Assembly: GCF_032884065.1 (NCBI RefSeq)
Contig: NC_088873.1
Span: 23,611,558 to 23,675,557 of the forward strand
DNA: 64,000 nt
Direction of reading: 5' to 3'
From: Artemia franciscana
Lineage: Eukaryota; Arthropoda; Branchiopoda; Anostraca; Artemiidae
Shown here: positions 34,594 to 45,769 of the stretch, piece by piece
How positions within the stretch are numbered: the first letter of the stretch is position 1
Layout of the letters: every line of letters starts with the position of its first letter
Notes under the pieces: generated by a model
What the model saw: the letters and a program-made list of their open reading frames with translations, nothing else
Database searches by the model: none
What the model was told of the DNA's origin: nothing
Made by a program: the position numbers and the translations under genes

Positions 34594-35030
34594 CAAACAG
34601 TTCGTGATAACGAACTGTAGTAAGGAGCGACCCGGTTCAATAGTAGTCAAAACTCTTAAAAACAGAATTTTGATACCAATAGTTACATCAAAAGAATTGT
34701 ATTTTTATGCTGATTTTAAATATGTAAGTTTCATCAAGTTTATGGTCCTCATAATATTAGCCTTATTTTAGACAATAAGAGGAAACACCCCCTAAAAGTC
34801 ATAGAATCTTAACGAAAATCACACCATTATATTCAGCGTATCAGAGAACCCTACTGTAGTTTTTTTTATTGTGTTTTAAAAAGTAGAGTTGTGAGAAAGA
34901 GCCAAACTTTAGCGTAAAGAGTGGGGCGTTGATGAGGGGATAACCTCTTTCATATACGGAATAATTTCTGTTCGTTTTAATTTTTATTGTCGCTCCTTAC
35001 TTTCAGTTGAAAAAACTTGTTTTTTATTAT
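34594..35030 (+). mobile_element. Composite fold-back element, copy 3 (0.43 kb, short)
   Basis: Starts CAAACAGTTCGTGATAACGA with the terminal hairpin CAGTTCGTGATAACGAACTG, runs through ATCACACCATTATATTCAGC and AGAGAACCCTACTGTAG, and then directly joins the right arm of the palindromic segment (ACTTTAGCGTAAAGAGTGGGG to CGCTCCTTACTTTCAGTTGA). The left palindrome arm and middle seen in copies 1 and 2 are missing. Confidence 0.65.
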
Positions 35031-36339
35031 TTAATTTTATCAAGAGCCGAATTGAGCTTAACCTTATGGATGAATGGTCAAGACTTGAAGCCTGTGGGGT
35101 CGTCAGTTCAACCCAAAAATTCTCCGCAACGACTTTACTTTATCGGTTGGAACACGACTAATTTTAGATACGTTGAAAAGTCAAAAATTGAATAAAAGAA
35201 AAATTGCCCTGGTACTAAATCTCCACAAAAGAAAAATAATTGCCAATGAAAAATATACAACCATAATTTATTTATCCAAAGCAGAAATTGTATTTCATTT
35301 TCTAATAATTATGTATGCCCCTACTACAGTTTGGTCAAACAGGATCCCTGGACAACTTCGACATTTCTAAAACGAGTCACGTCAGAAAAGGGATTCATTA
35401 AAATTAAAAACATGTCCGATACTATTTGAAATGACGTAGCAGTTAATAATTGATCCAAAGGCATCAGAAAATGTGCTGTAATATTCATATTATTTAAACA
35501 AGAAAATAGAAGCCAAATTGACCTAAGTACAGTTAAGCGTTAAACATTTCTTGTTTGCTTCACTGAGAGCACACAAGAACATTCCCAAGATTAAAACAGG
35601 GGGAGGGATTGTCAAAAGTATATTTTGGTCGATAATGAAAAATTGGAAATACCGCATTAGAAAATTTTACGTGCAAGGGAAGCCCTGGAAGGAGAATCAT
35701 AGCAATGTAAACCCTCTCCCTACCAAGGGGAAGGGGCTGCACTTTTTGAAAGTGTGTTGAATGCAATCGTGAACCAATGTTCTGATACACAGTGGCACCC
35801 CCTTCCCCAAAAAATAAATCCTCGGTAATACCCAGGACATCCCTTAGCAACAACCTTGATCGGCAGGTCTATATGCAAAACAAATCTATATGCAAACAAA
35901 AGGCAGCATTAAGTTCACCAACTTGAGATTATTCCCATTTTTGTTTTAGGCGTCATGTTAAGAAAATTTATCTGATCACACACCTTAAATTTTACAATTA
36001 AGGTAAAATTTAAGGTAAAATTGTTGAATTGTTAAAAATTCAACAATTTTTATGTTGAACCAAGGCCTGTGTCCTTTAGTTTATACAGTCATCAAACTTT
36101 TTCGTCCTCTCGTCAGAAAAGCAAGAAGTTCGGTGGAATCGAATTGTCAAGTCATCATCTTTTGGCGAAGATAATACATGCACTAATTTGATTTCTTATA
36201 CAAGGCAAAGCATGAGTGATAACTTATATAATTGATTGGCAAGAACACCAATTTTTGGTACTTACGCAAGAAATTTATTGAGGACAAATCTTAGTGGAAT
36301 TACAACTAAAACACAAAATCCAACAACCAATTGCAAAAA

Positions 36340-36950
36340 AATTAAACCGAAAGTTTGAAGCTTAGTAGAATCGCTGTTAGAAATCGGACAAGCTTTAATA
36401 ATCAAATAACTTTGAAAAGAATCAGTATCAAAAGACAGTAAATTATCTCAAACTGTCTGCGGTTAGAAGAAAAGCAACAATGAGAATCCATATATAGAAG
36501 CCTGCCGCGTGCCAAGTACCGGGGCCAGGACGGAAATATGAAAAGACAGCAAATTGTCTGCGTTTAGAAGCAAAGCGACGATGAGAATCCATATATAGAA
36601 GCCTGCCACGTGCAGAGTGCCAGGGCCCGGCGGCTGGTAATTGCAAAAATACTTGTATATATTTTAACTAGGGATTGCAAAAATTCAAAAAAGAAAACCA
36701 AAAGTTTGAAGCTTAGTAGATATCGTTGTTAGAAATCGGATTTGCTTTAATAACAAAATATCTTTGAAAATACCCCTTGTATCCCTGGCCATGGAGCCTT
36801 TCAAGGGGGAATAAGCGGATTGTATTTCCATTTTGTATTGTTTTGTATTGAATAAACTACTATCAAAAGAATTCAGTGTGGAAAGATAGTAAGTTGTCTC
36901 AAACTGTCTGTGGTTAAAAGAGAATTCATATATATAAGCCTTACAGGATC
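36340..36950 (+). repeat. Nested tandem repeats in LFG-A intron 1
   Basis: GAGAATCCATATATAGAAGC occurs at about 36482 and 36590 (period about 108 bp), each followed by CTGCC.CGTGC. On a larger scale, AAGTTTGAAGCTTAGTAGA..TCG.TGTTAGAAATCGGA occurs at about 36350 and 36704, and CAAACTGTCTG..GTTA at about 36452 and 36899. So a unit of about 355-450 bp is also duplicated. Confidence 0.7.
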
Positions 36951-37012
36951 CATTCTAAAAATTCTTGGAAGACTCCTTATCTAGGAGCAAGAACTAAACA
37001 CAAAGAACATAC

Positions 37013-37079
37013 CAGGGGCAACTTTAGCTTTACTAAGCCCATCATGATATATAACAGATATATCTTCGTTTTTCACCAT
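37013..37079 (-). CDS. LFG-A exon 1, proposed start exon
   Basis: A 67-nt segment starting ATG (37079-37077, context AAAATGG) that encodes MVKNEDISVIYHDGLSKAKV plus AP and the first base of a Gly codon, then a strong donor GTATGT (37012-37007). It ends in phase 1, exactly what the phase-1 acceptor of exon 2 requires, giving ...KVAPGANPPPY. An in-frame TGA lies 12 codons upstream, so this is the first Met in its frame. With it the protein is 298 residues (exons of 67, 199, 262 and 369 nt), a normal size for the family. The N-terminal tail of Lifeguard proteins is not conserved, so homology cannot confirm this exon; the call rests on start, phase and splice site. Confidence 0.55.
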
Positions 37080-38229
37080 TTTACAAAAATATTCAAGACA
37101 TAACTGTTTCGTTATTCAAAAGCAACCAACTGTTGTACTAGCATGGAACTATGGAAACATAAAATCAATTGCAGAAGGTTACACCTGACCACAGACAAAT
37201 GATGTAACAATTATAAGAACTAAGATAATAAGCTATAAAAGACCGATAAGAAAATGTTGACTAACTTCAGCCATTAAAATTCTAACAAGTATTCTCGTAT
37301 GCTTTGGTTATCTCACTAAACATAACCGTCGAAACATTTTTGACGATTCCGTAAACAAGAATGCACATAGACAATCTCATCTATATTAACATGCGATACT
37401 TATTGTGCTAGTAAAGCCAGCTTAGTAGACCCCCAAGTTTGAGGAGACTACAGCTTTTCCATTATAGTTTAGCCTGCGTCACATAGCTTAATTCCTAACT
37501 TTTACTGCATGTAAGAAGCCCAAGAATCTGAAAATCCAATACGGATGCGCAAATAACACATTATTCGATTTAGGGCCGTCAGATAAAGCCTTCAGTCAAA
37601 AGTCCCTTATTAGCTTAACTATACAAACACAAATCTGCAGTAGCAGGGTCTACTGATACTCAGCCTCTATTTCTATGTGAAAAAAAAAAAAAAATAAAAA
37701 AAAAAAAAAAAAAACATGAAAGCAGTCATGAAAATATTGACAGTTTTACGGCGGAAATCTCGTATTTAGTTTTTCAGCGTTTAAAGTACATGACAAAAGT
37801 GACTATGAGGTTTAGAGGTAAAACAGGGCTCGTAAGCTATGCACCAAAATTCAGTTCAAACTAAGAAAAATGACCATTTCTCAAAATTATGGATTCAACT
37901 AATTTCTAATTTCTATTTACTTTTACAACCAACATGTCAATGTTGTTAAGCAGACTCAAGCACGTAGAGATCTTTTTCGGAATGACCAGCCCCCCTCTTG
38001 CAAAAAAAAACGAAAAACACAGGTAATTATTGGAACAAATCCCAATAAACGTGATTTCTTTTTTGTACACTTCCCTCAAATATACAACTAGACAAATGGT
38101 TAGTCATTTTTCTCGTTTTTTTGCAACCCTTCCCTCTCTCTTAAAAAATGAAAAATAACGTATTTTGGCATTTCTATTTTAAAATAATTTCTGTTTACAT
38201 TTCCGTTGATAAACTTGAGAAAGCAGAAT
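37080..38229. other. Upstream region of LFG-A; promoter expected but not identified
   Basis: AT-rich, no TATA-box/initiator pair that I can defend. A poly-A block (about 37681-37713) may be the tail of an inserted retroelement or a simple repeat. Confidence 0.4.
37681..37713. repeat. Poly-A tract
   Basis: About 33 bases of A with a single T interruption. Confidence 0.9.
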
Positions 38230-38595
38230 AGTCATCTTGGTGGCTAGATTTGACATCCTTTTGTCTGTGAGGACAAGGGCTCGAATCCCGGTGTCACTGG
38301 TTATTTGGTCTGGAACAGGAGCCAGTGGTGTGACTCTGCAAGACCAGCCAGAATCTACCCAGCTCTTAATGGGAACCCGGAAAAATCTGGTGAAGGTAAA
38401 CAGGAAGAGTATGCGAAAACACAGAATGGTTGACCCTCAACTCCCACCCCCCACTGCGCTTCCTGACCAAAGAGCCTTGCAACGGAGATCAGCAGCGGAA
38501 GGGACGTCCAATACCGCATCCTTTACCTTTTTACCATTATTTGTAACCATGATCCAGTTTGTTTTCGGCAAATAAATCTATTTATCTACTTATTT
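38230..38595 (+). mobile_element. tRNA-derived SINE candidate
   Basis: The head resembles a tRNA gene promoter: an A-box-like GGTGGCTAGAT near 38239 and a B box GGGCTCGAATCCCGG around 38277-38291 (consensus GGTTCGANNCC). A GC-richer unique body follows (GGAACAGGAGCCAGTGGTGT..., GGAACCCGGAAAAATCTGG, CTCCCACCCCCCACTGCGC) and an A/T-rich tail with AAATAAATCTATTTATCTAC. Length about 360 bp and base composition differ from the flanks. A and B boxes drive RNA polymerase III transcription in such elements. Direct target duplications were not identified. The open frame inside (38237-38575) is not considered a gene. Confidence 0.65.
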
Positions 38596-38644
38596 TCCTG
38601 TAAATAATGTTGTAACTCCAACTTATTTTAAACACAATTCATTA

Positions 38645-39530
38645 AACTTGCCGAAAAAACACAATTCATTAAACTTGCCAAAAATCGGAACCAGAATCAC
38701 ATTGGATCCTAGAAAATATTCAAAAGAGTTGCTATTTCATCAACGGCAATTATTTAAGATATGTCTCTGTAATTCCCTTGTTCCAGATAGTTTCCTAGGG
38801 GAAACGTTAACTTCGGTCTTGAAGAAGGGTAAGGATCCTAATAGATGCAATTATAGTATTATAACCTATCGTATTGATGTGGTTAATTATAGTGTATTAA
38901 GTTTATGTTTAAAAAACATATTTGCTGCCAACAGGCGCATCCAATCTTCTCAGTTCTTTTAAAGGAAGCTGGCGTCAAAGGATAAGTTCTGCATACAGGT
39001 ACACTTGATGTTTCCAAATCGTTTAACAGTTTTGTTCATTCACAGGCCCTTAATTCATTATCTGAACAATAAACCTCTATTGTTTAGTATTAAAATTTCG
39101 GTAGTTCAATTCTTATTTCAGATAATATCAAAAGAGCCATAACATGTGAAATATACCTGTTCGTCGGGGAGTTAGACAGGGAGGTGTGCCTTCTCCATGT
39201 ATGCAGTACTTGTATATCTAATGCTCTTTCGAAGGTATCCTTTAAATGTTTTACCGGGTTTCAGACGTGGGAGACTTTGGATACGTTTGACGATTTACTG
39301 CTTATTAGTCAGTCTTATTAGTTAGTCTAAGTTTGGCTTAGCACAGTGTTATTAAGGCCCCATCTTCTTTCGAAAAAAAAGGTTTATCTTTAAATATCGC
39401 TAAATGTGAATATTTGTCGATTAATAAGTCATTAGGTGCGAATAACTTGCATTACGTTTTTTCTCATTCCCCTCAGGATTTCGGTATGCAAATCAATTTC
39501 AGTCTGCGGTGGAAAACAGTACTTTACATA
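38645..39530 (+). pseudogene. LINE reverse transcriptase remnant
   Basis: The plus strand shows FHQRQLFKICLCNSLVPDSF followed by LTSVLKKGKDPNRCNYSIIT, matching the RT region with (VP..W....L..I.KKG.....Y RPI...). Further on, a frame gives VRRGVRQGGVPSPC (39157-39200), the RT motif B, and TFDDLLLISQS (39287-39320), a motif C in which the usual YADD has decayed to FDD. NIAKCEF (39390-39410) corresponds to the N..KTE/C block. Order and spacing are right for a non-LTR RT with internal deletions. Many stops. Not the same family as LINE B or the RTE-like element. Confidence 0.65.
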
Positions 39531-39534
39531 AACT

Positions 39535-41215
39535 AACAATAGCTAAGAACTCATATGGCACTTGTGACGAGGCCGGACGAGCCAAGAGCTCATATGGTAT
39601 GAGCTCTAGCAAAAGCGTAAGAATCAACAGATTGATTTAAAAGGATAATCGGAGGCTTAATGCCGGTCGGGATTTAAAATAAGAGCTCTGAGTCACGAGG
39701 TCCTTCTAAATATCAAAATACATTAAAGTCCGATCACCCACTCGTAAATTATAAATACCTCATTTTTTCAACTTTTTCCTCTCCCTTCAGCCCCTTAGAT
39801 GGTCTAATCGGGGAAAAGGACTGTATCAAGTCAATTTGTGCAGCTCCCAGACACGCCTACCAATTTCCATCGTCCTAGCACGTCCAGAAGCACCAAACTC
39901 GCCAAAGCACTGAACCCCATCCCCTAAATCCCCCAAAGAGAGTGGATCAAGTACGGTTACGTCAATCACGTATCTACGACATTTGCTTATCCCACCCACC
40001 AAGTTTCATCCCGATTTCTCTACTTTAAACGTTTTCCAAGATTTCCGGTTCCCCCCCTCCAACTCCTCCAATGTCAACAGATCTGGTCAGGATTTCAAAT
40101 AAGAGCTCTGAGACATGAATTCCTTCTAAATATCAAATTTCATTAAGATCCGGTCACCCGTTCTTAAGTTAAAAATTCCTCAATTTTTCCAAATCAACAC
40201 TCCCCAGCTCCTCCAAAGTGAACATATCCGTTCCAATTATGTCAATCACGTATCTATAACTTGTGTTTATTCTTCCCATCAAGTTTCATCCCGATCTCTC
40301 CACTCTAAGTGTTTTCCAAGATTTCTGTTTCCCCCCTCCAAGCCTCTATGTCCCCGGATTCGATTCGAATTGAAAATGGAGCATCTGACACATAAATCCT
40401 TCTATATATCAAGTTTCATTAAGATCCGATCACCCATTTGTAAGATAAAGATACCTCAATTTTCACGTTTTCTAAGAATTCCGGTTTCCCCCTCTAGCTC
40501 CCCCAAATGTTACCGGATCTGGTCAGTATTTGAAATACGAGCTCTGAAGCACAAGATCCTTCTAAATATTAAATTTCATTAAGATCTTATCACCCGTTCG
40601 TAAGTTACAAATACCTCATTTTTTTCTAATTTTTCCGAATTACTCCATCCCCCCCAACTCCACCAAAGACGACGGATCCAGTCTGGTTATGTCAATCACG
40701 TATCTTGGACACGTTTTTATTCCTCCCACCAAGTTTCATCCTAATCTCTCTGCTTTAAGTGTTTTCCAAGATTTCCCCCCCCCCCTAATGACTCTGGATC
40801 CGGTCGGGATTTAAAGTAAGAGATATGAGTTACGAGGTCCTTCTAAATATGAAATTTCATTAAGATCCGATCGCTCCTTCTTAAGTTAAAATACCTCATT
40901 TTTCTAATTTTTCAGAATTAACCGTCTCCCCCAACACCCCAAACACAGCAGATCCGTTCCGGTTATTTCAATCACGTATCTATGACTTCTGCTTATTTTT
41001 TCCACCAAGTTTCATCCTTATCCCTCCGCTCTAAGCGTTTTCCAAGATTTTAGGTTCCCCCTCCAACACCCCCTAATGTCACTGGATCTGGTCGGGATTT
41101 AAAATAAGAGCTCTGAGACACGATATCCTTTCAAACATCAAATTTCCTTAAGATCCCATCACCCGTTCGTAAGTTAAAAATACTTCCTCTTTTTCTATTT
41201 TTTCCGAATTAACTG
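39535..41215 (+). mobile_element. Helitron-like repeat element H, copy 2 (1.7 kb array)
   Basis: The head (39540-39680) contains CATATGGCACTTGTGACGAG and a perfect hairpin GAGCTCATA-TGG-TATGAGCTC. It is followed by repeated units with landmark AAGATCCGATCACCC at about 39727, 40144, 40430, 40581, 40862 and 41149. Most spacings are about 285 bp (417, 286, 151, 281, 287), so units were gained and lost by unequal exchange. Each unit also carries ATCACGTATCTATGACTT, AAGTTTCATCC.GATCTCTCC and GTTTTCCAAGATTTC. No ORF. It stops abruptly at a hAT fragment (41222). Confidence 0.6.
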
Positions 41216-41221
41216 GCCCGT

Positions 41222-41440
41222 ATTGCTGCCACACTTCCCGAGGCAACAGCGAGCAATGAGCGTTTGTTTTCTAGCCTAGAAATAGTGAAAAACTACCTGC
41301 GGTCTACATCAGGAGATGATCGTCTCAGTCACCTCCTTTTGATATTTGCAGAGAAGGATTTAGTAAAAAATTTGGACTACAACCAGCTTGTTGACGATTT
41401 TGCAAAGATGAAAGATCGGCGGTTCCCCTTGTTACCTTGA
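41222..41440 (+). pseudogene. hAT transposase C-terminal fragment (ZMYM1-like lineage)
   Basis: An open frame of about 72 codons without stops reads IAATLPEATASNERLFSSLE followed by IVKNYLRSTSGDDRLSHLLL and ends at the TGA after FPLLP. This is the hAT dimerisation domain (LP...A..ER.FS.L..(I/V)K.YLR...G..RL..L). It ends in a normal stop, but nothing upstream encodes the rest of the transposase; instead the Helitron-like array abuts. It is a lineage different from the fragments at 15960-16205 and 46440-48010, being closer to ZMYM1-like proteins. Confidence 0.75.
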
Positions 41441-43284
41441 ATGTTGTTATATTTTTTTTCTTGTTATGTTTTTTCTTTTTGTAAATATATTTGATCTGGA
41501 AGACTTCTGCTGAAGGGACACTGAGATTTTGGTTACAACCCTCAGCATAACAATGAAGGTTAATTTCATCGACGTATTGTTTACTTAAATAAGAAAGTCT
41601 CTCGCTGAGGAATGCCAGCCTGTAGTCTGGTTGAATTTTCCACTTTCAGTTTAATCACTTAACCTCGTTGATTGTATTCTTCGTTGTTATAATTAATCTT
41701 AGAGGTCAGTGTGGCTAAGTTCCACATTTGGTTACAGTACATTTCCAAGTAACACACGGGTGCTGAAAATGCATTTTACTTAGAATATTCGATCAATGTG
41801 CTGCCAAAACCCGGATTTTTCTTACGCGACACAAAGTGAATCGGGGGGTGCCCAGATAGAGTCCATGCCCACCCCAAGATTTGGCCCAAATGGCGCCTCT
41901 GACTAATACTGGACGTAATCTGCACCATCCTTAACATCAACTTACTTCTGAAACATGCTTAAGGCTGGACCCTCATCGCAGTGTCATTTGGTTGCTTTAT
42001 GCTGTTTGTAGGCTATGGTTGTTTATTTGTTTTTGGGTAGTGAGTTTTATTTCTTCTCAATTTCACTCCAATATTTTTCATTGTATATGTGTCTTAATTT
42101 TTAAAATTCTGGTGTCAAAGTAATTGATCAGCTTAAGTTTAATAATCATTAGGACTTTTCCCCCAAGTTACCACACAATCAAAAAAGAATTTTGGTAGTC
42201 AAATAATTAGTAATTATTTCTTGATATTTGACTAGCTGCATACTGGAATGTGTAAATATATTCTTCCGGCTTAAATTCACATGAGAAAAAATCATGAATA
42301 ATTGTTCATAGCGACATTCGTTTATTTAAATGCCCAAACTCTGTAGGTGTGTCCATGTACGTTTTGCCACATAAAAAAAAGAGGAAAAGTGAAGGTGACG
42401 CGCATCTCAAATTCAACAACAAATACAACGAATTTAATCTTAAATCAAAGAAACACAAAAACAACAGCAAACACAATAGATTTAACAGAAATTCAGCAGA
42501 AAAAGCAAAAAAAAAATCAGCAGCTAATGAACGACTCAAAGATCTGAAATTTGGTTGCTTTAATCTTGTTTTAATGTTACTCTGCAGCAAAAAAATATCC
42601 ATTGTGATATTGCCCTTGAGAAGTTTGTCCTAACCGCGATTTTATAGGCCTAGTCATTCTTTCTAAATTTTTTTTTTTGCGTCAATAGTTTATGGTAATG
42701 CATTAAATAGCTACATTTAGCAACAACATTAATGATACACCCTAATGAATTGGTACATTTATGGTTTTTCCCGATCTCTCAAGACAAGGAATTAGCCAGG
42801 GAGTCACCTGTTCCATCCAGGCCCTGTTTTGTGCAGACAGAAATTGTTTGTAAAAAAAAAAAGTATTAACATCAGTCAGGAACCAATTTCCCTTATATTT
42901 TCCTTTTTTTTGGCTAAAATAACTGAAGTAAAACGAATCTTAAGTTTCAATGTGCTGCAATATTTTTACAGACACATATCCCACTCCAAATTACTTAAAA
43001 TTGTCCCCCTATTCTTTACTAAATTGATAAGAGAACTTAAATGACACATTCTATCAAATGAACCTCATAATTGTTCTAAAATGGAGAGCGAGGAGGAAAG
43101 GATCGAATACAGAAATTCAAATACTAAAAAGGCCCTGAAACATGTTTACCAGTGATAGTAAGTCGTCAGTCTTGTGTGTAATATAATTATTTAAGGACTA
43201 TAAAACACTCAATTTTATGACCAAACTCTAAATACTCTGACTAACTGTATCTATATATAAGCTGTAAAAAAAAAGAAAAAAAGG
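41441..43284. other. No gene supported
   Basis: AT-rich. A Lys/Asn-rich open frame at 42349-42633 (starts MSMYVLPHKKKRKSEGDAHL) and a hydrophobic one on the opposite strand (42306-42602) overlap; the strand bias of A-rich sequence explains both, and I do not recognise either. Poly-T or poly-A runs are at 41452, 42668 and 42849. Confidence 0.4.
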
Positions 43285-43590
43285 TTTAATCCCACTTTCT
43301 AGTGCTATAATGAGAAAAAGTCGAGACTTCTAAGACACGCTCTCCAGAAGGATGACAGATTACCAAGGATTGTCCTTGTTGGCCAACCGTCTAGGGTCAA
43401 ACAAAAGCAGATCGTCCCTAAGTGGGATGGGAAGATGTCGTAAGGAAAGATTTAAGGGAAATTGGAACTTCTTGGGAGGGTGTAAAGAGAGAGGCTTTGA
43501 ATAGAATATATTGAGATGGAGGAAGAGCGTGTGCAGCTGTCTGGCAGTGTGGTGTTGCAGTGAGTTGTTAGTAGTAGTAGTAGTATAAAA
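43285..43590 (+). pseudogene. LINE family B, short 3' end copy
   Basis: TTTAATCCCACTTTCTAGTGCTATAATGAGAAAAAGTCGAGACT matches the start of the 25310 copy (CCCGCTCTCTAGGTCTATAATGAGAG), followed by LPRIVLVGQPSRV, then GTGGGATGG..GATGTCGTAAGG, GGAGGAAGAGCGTGTGCAG and GTGGTGTTGCAGTGAGTTGTTAG, ending in (TAG)n. 5'-truncated. Confidence 0.75.
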
Positions 43591-44039
43591 TGCTCTACTG
43601 AAGCTCTCGACTAGGTTCTTAGCAGTCCTTCTTACAAATAATTGAATAATAATAAGGTTAGATATCAAATTAGTATGTCAAATTGTTTCATTGATGTTAG
43701 TATATACACAGAAAAGGAAAATACAAGCAAGTCTCGTGCTAAGAAGCAAAATTGGAAAGTACCAAGAAACGGATAAGCAAAATTTCTGTTACCATCATTT
43801 AATTTCCAACCATAATTGGCCATTTTCTCAAAAGTGTTCGTGCCCTAGAAATATGAACATTTAAAACACTTTAAAACAACTTCTGGAGCCATATTTCTAC
43901 CGTGGTAATTAAGTTTTGAGTTTAAATATACAGTAGATCATACGTTGCGCAATTGCTGTCTAAGTAAAGACTGATGTGAGCAAAATGTATTATTATTTAT
44001 TTTTATTTAGACCAAAGTAATTCTTACAGATGTTGTCGT

Positions 44040-45560
44040 AAAAACTCCGAAAGGGGCTCATCTGATTGGAAATTGGAAGTTCTAGTGCCCTTTTTGATAG
44101 TCGAAGGTGATTTGAGGGCAGCCCACCCCCTCCCTTTATTCCCATTATTTCCCCAAACACATTCAATCAAAATTTGAGATAGCCATTATGTTCAGGGTAG
44201 TTGAAAGGTCTAGTAGTATGTCTTTTAAGTAGTATGTCTTTCTTCGGAATTGGAAGTTGTGGATCAATTGTGTTAATCTAATTAAGCAGTGCAGTGTAGC
44301 TAACTATGCTGAGTTCCGACGAGGAAAACTTTGGTAGGATTCAGAGGATTGAGTCCATCCCTACTTGGAAATGATTGCAAAGTCTCGTCTGTTCTTAGCA
44401 GCAAAAGAATTGTCTCAAACAGATAGAAAATTTATCGCATTTTACAGAATGTCGCATTTTACAGAAAGTTTATAGTTGCACAGTTCTTCATATTTCTCCA
44501 CTTATCCTACAAATTTCAGTTTTAATTCCTGATGACATGATGAGAGCCAAAATAATTGGACAATATCAACGAGGTAGCTCCCGAAAACGTGTGGGACAAC
44601 ACTCTGCAACGCAACTGTGATCACGGCTGAAGGCTCATACGTAACCGGTTTTAGACTGATTGGAAACAAGTCTCATCTGGATTACCTCGTGAGTGGGCCC
44701 CCAGTCCACTTTAAGGCCATAGTGAAAAAAACAGTTGCGTGTGCAAACGGTTACCAATTCTAGTCTCAAAACAGTTGCCCTGTGGGCGCTGGGACTTAGA
44801 CATAGTTGCTTTTACTACCACTACAGTTAATGTAACTAATGATGCTAGGACTATTGAGGTGAAACCTTTATTGAGAGTTTAGGAGGAGTTCCAACTAACC
44901 GAAAAAACTATATGCACGCAGGTTTTCAAATGGGCATACAAGCGATATCATAGCGCTATACTTTAATAGCCAGAAATATCATTGAAACTTTTAAAGGAGC
45001 TAATTCGGTTGAAAATTCAATATCCTAGTGCCCTTTTTAAGAGTCAAAAGAGATTGGACGGCAAGCAGCCCTCCTGCCAAGCTCATTTATTTTCCAAAAG
45101 CATCCAGTCGAAATTTGGAGACAGCCATTTTGTTCAGCATAGTAGAACACATAAGTAATTACATCTTAATGGACATTGGGTATGACATCCACCCACAATT
45201 ATGGAATTAGCCCATTGTGCTTTAAAATCAAATGTTGCTTTGAAACTAAATCAAAAGGCACTGTGTGTATGGTTGGCAATAAGACACCTCAGCAATATAT
45301 TGGAAACAACTGGGGGTATTAAGTTGAAACTTTCAAGGCTAATATTATTACTACTTCTGCTCTCACAGTTTAAATAAATCAAAAGATTGTAAATGTATCC
45401 TGGTTGTCAAATAGCATAGATATATCAAACAGATCAAATAGAATAGAATAGGGAATTATATTTTATTTTCCAGGTTGACTATAGGAGGTACAAAATCAAA
45501 TTAAGCGACACTGTTAGTGTTAGGATTAAAAATTGTTGATAAGTTTCTCCAACATACAAA
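44040..45560 (-). repeat. Repeat family G, inverted copy
   Basis: Contains the complements of family G phrases: GGAAGTTCTAGTGCCCTTTTTGA, AATTTGAGATAGCCATTATG, GGAGACAGCCATTTTGTTCA, TTAATAGCCAGAAATATCATTGAAA and CTGGGGGTATTAAGTTGAAAC (compare TCAACTTAATACCCCCAG near 9950 plus strand). The right end GACTATAGGAGGTACAAAATC matches 9800 inverted. A GC-richer block at 44520-44830 with no match elsewhere in the window sits in its middle. Confidence 0.6.
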
Positions 45561-45769
45561 TAGCGAGCCAAATTATGGATTCTTGTAGGAAAAATCGAAA
45601 CGATATAAAATATTCTTTTTTCCATGAAACAAGGAATCCTACACACTTTCTCCCTCCGAAATAGCTAAAAAAGTGACTAATGGCACGAAAAAGTTACCAA
45701 ATAATGACCCAAATAATATCAGTTTAGAGGGTCAGAAGTACATATTCTCAAATTCTCAAAGACTTCGCG

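Larger units (their letters stand above)
34080..37012 (-). other. LFG-A intron 1 (2.9 kb)
   Basis: Bounded by the GTATGT donor at 37012 and TTATAG acceptor at 34080. Contains a short fold-back element copy (34594-35030), a diverged two-unit repeat at 36340-36950, and otherwise AT-rich DNA. Open frames at 35007-35370 and 35551-35853 have no recognisable content. Confidence 0.6.

Noticed and set aside
38237-38575. 112-codon plus-strand frame
   Set aside because: It coincides with the SINE candidate; the open frame is a by-product of its GC-richer body.
42306-42633. Overlapping open frames on both strands, one Lys/Asn-rich
   Set aside because: Composition follows from A-rich sequence on one strand; no recognisable motif, and the opposing frames are mirror effects of the same bias.
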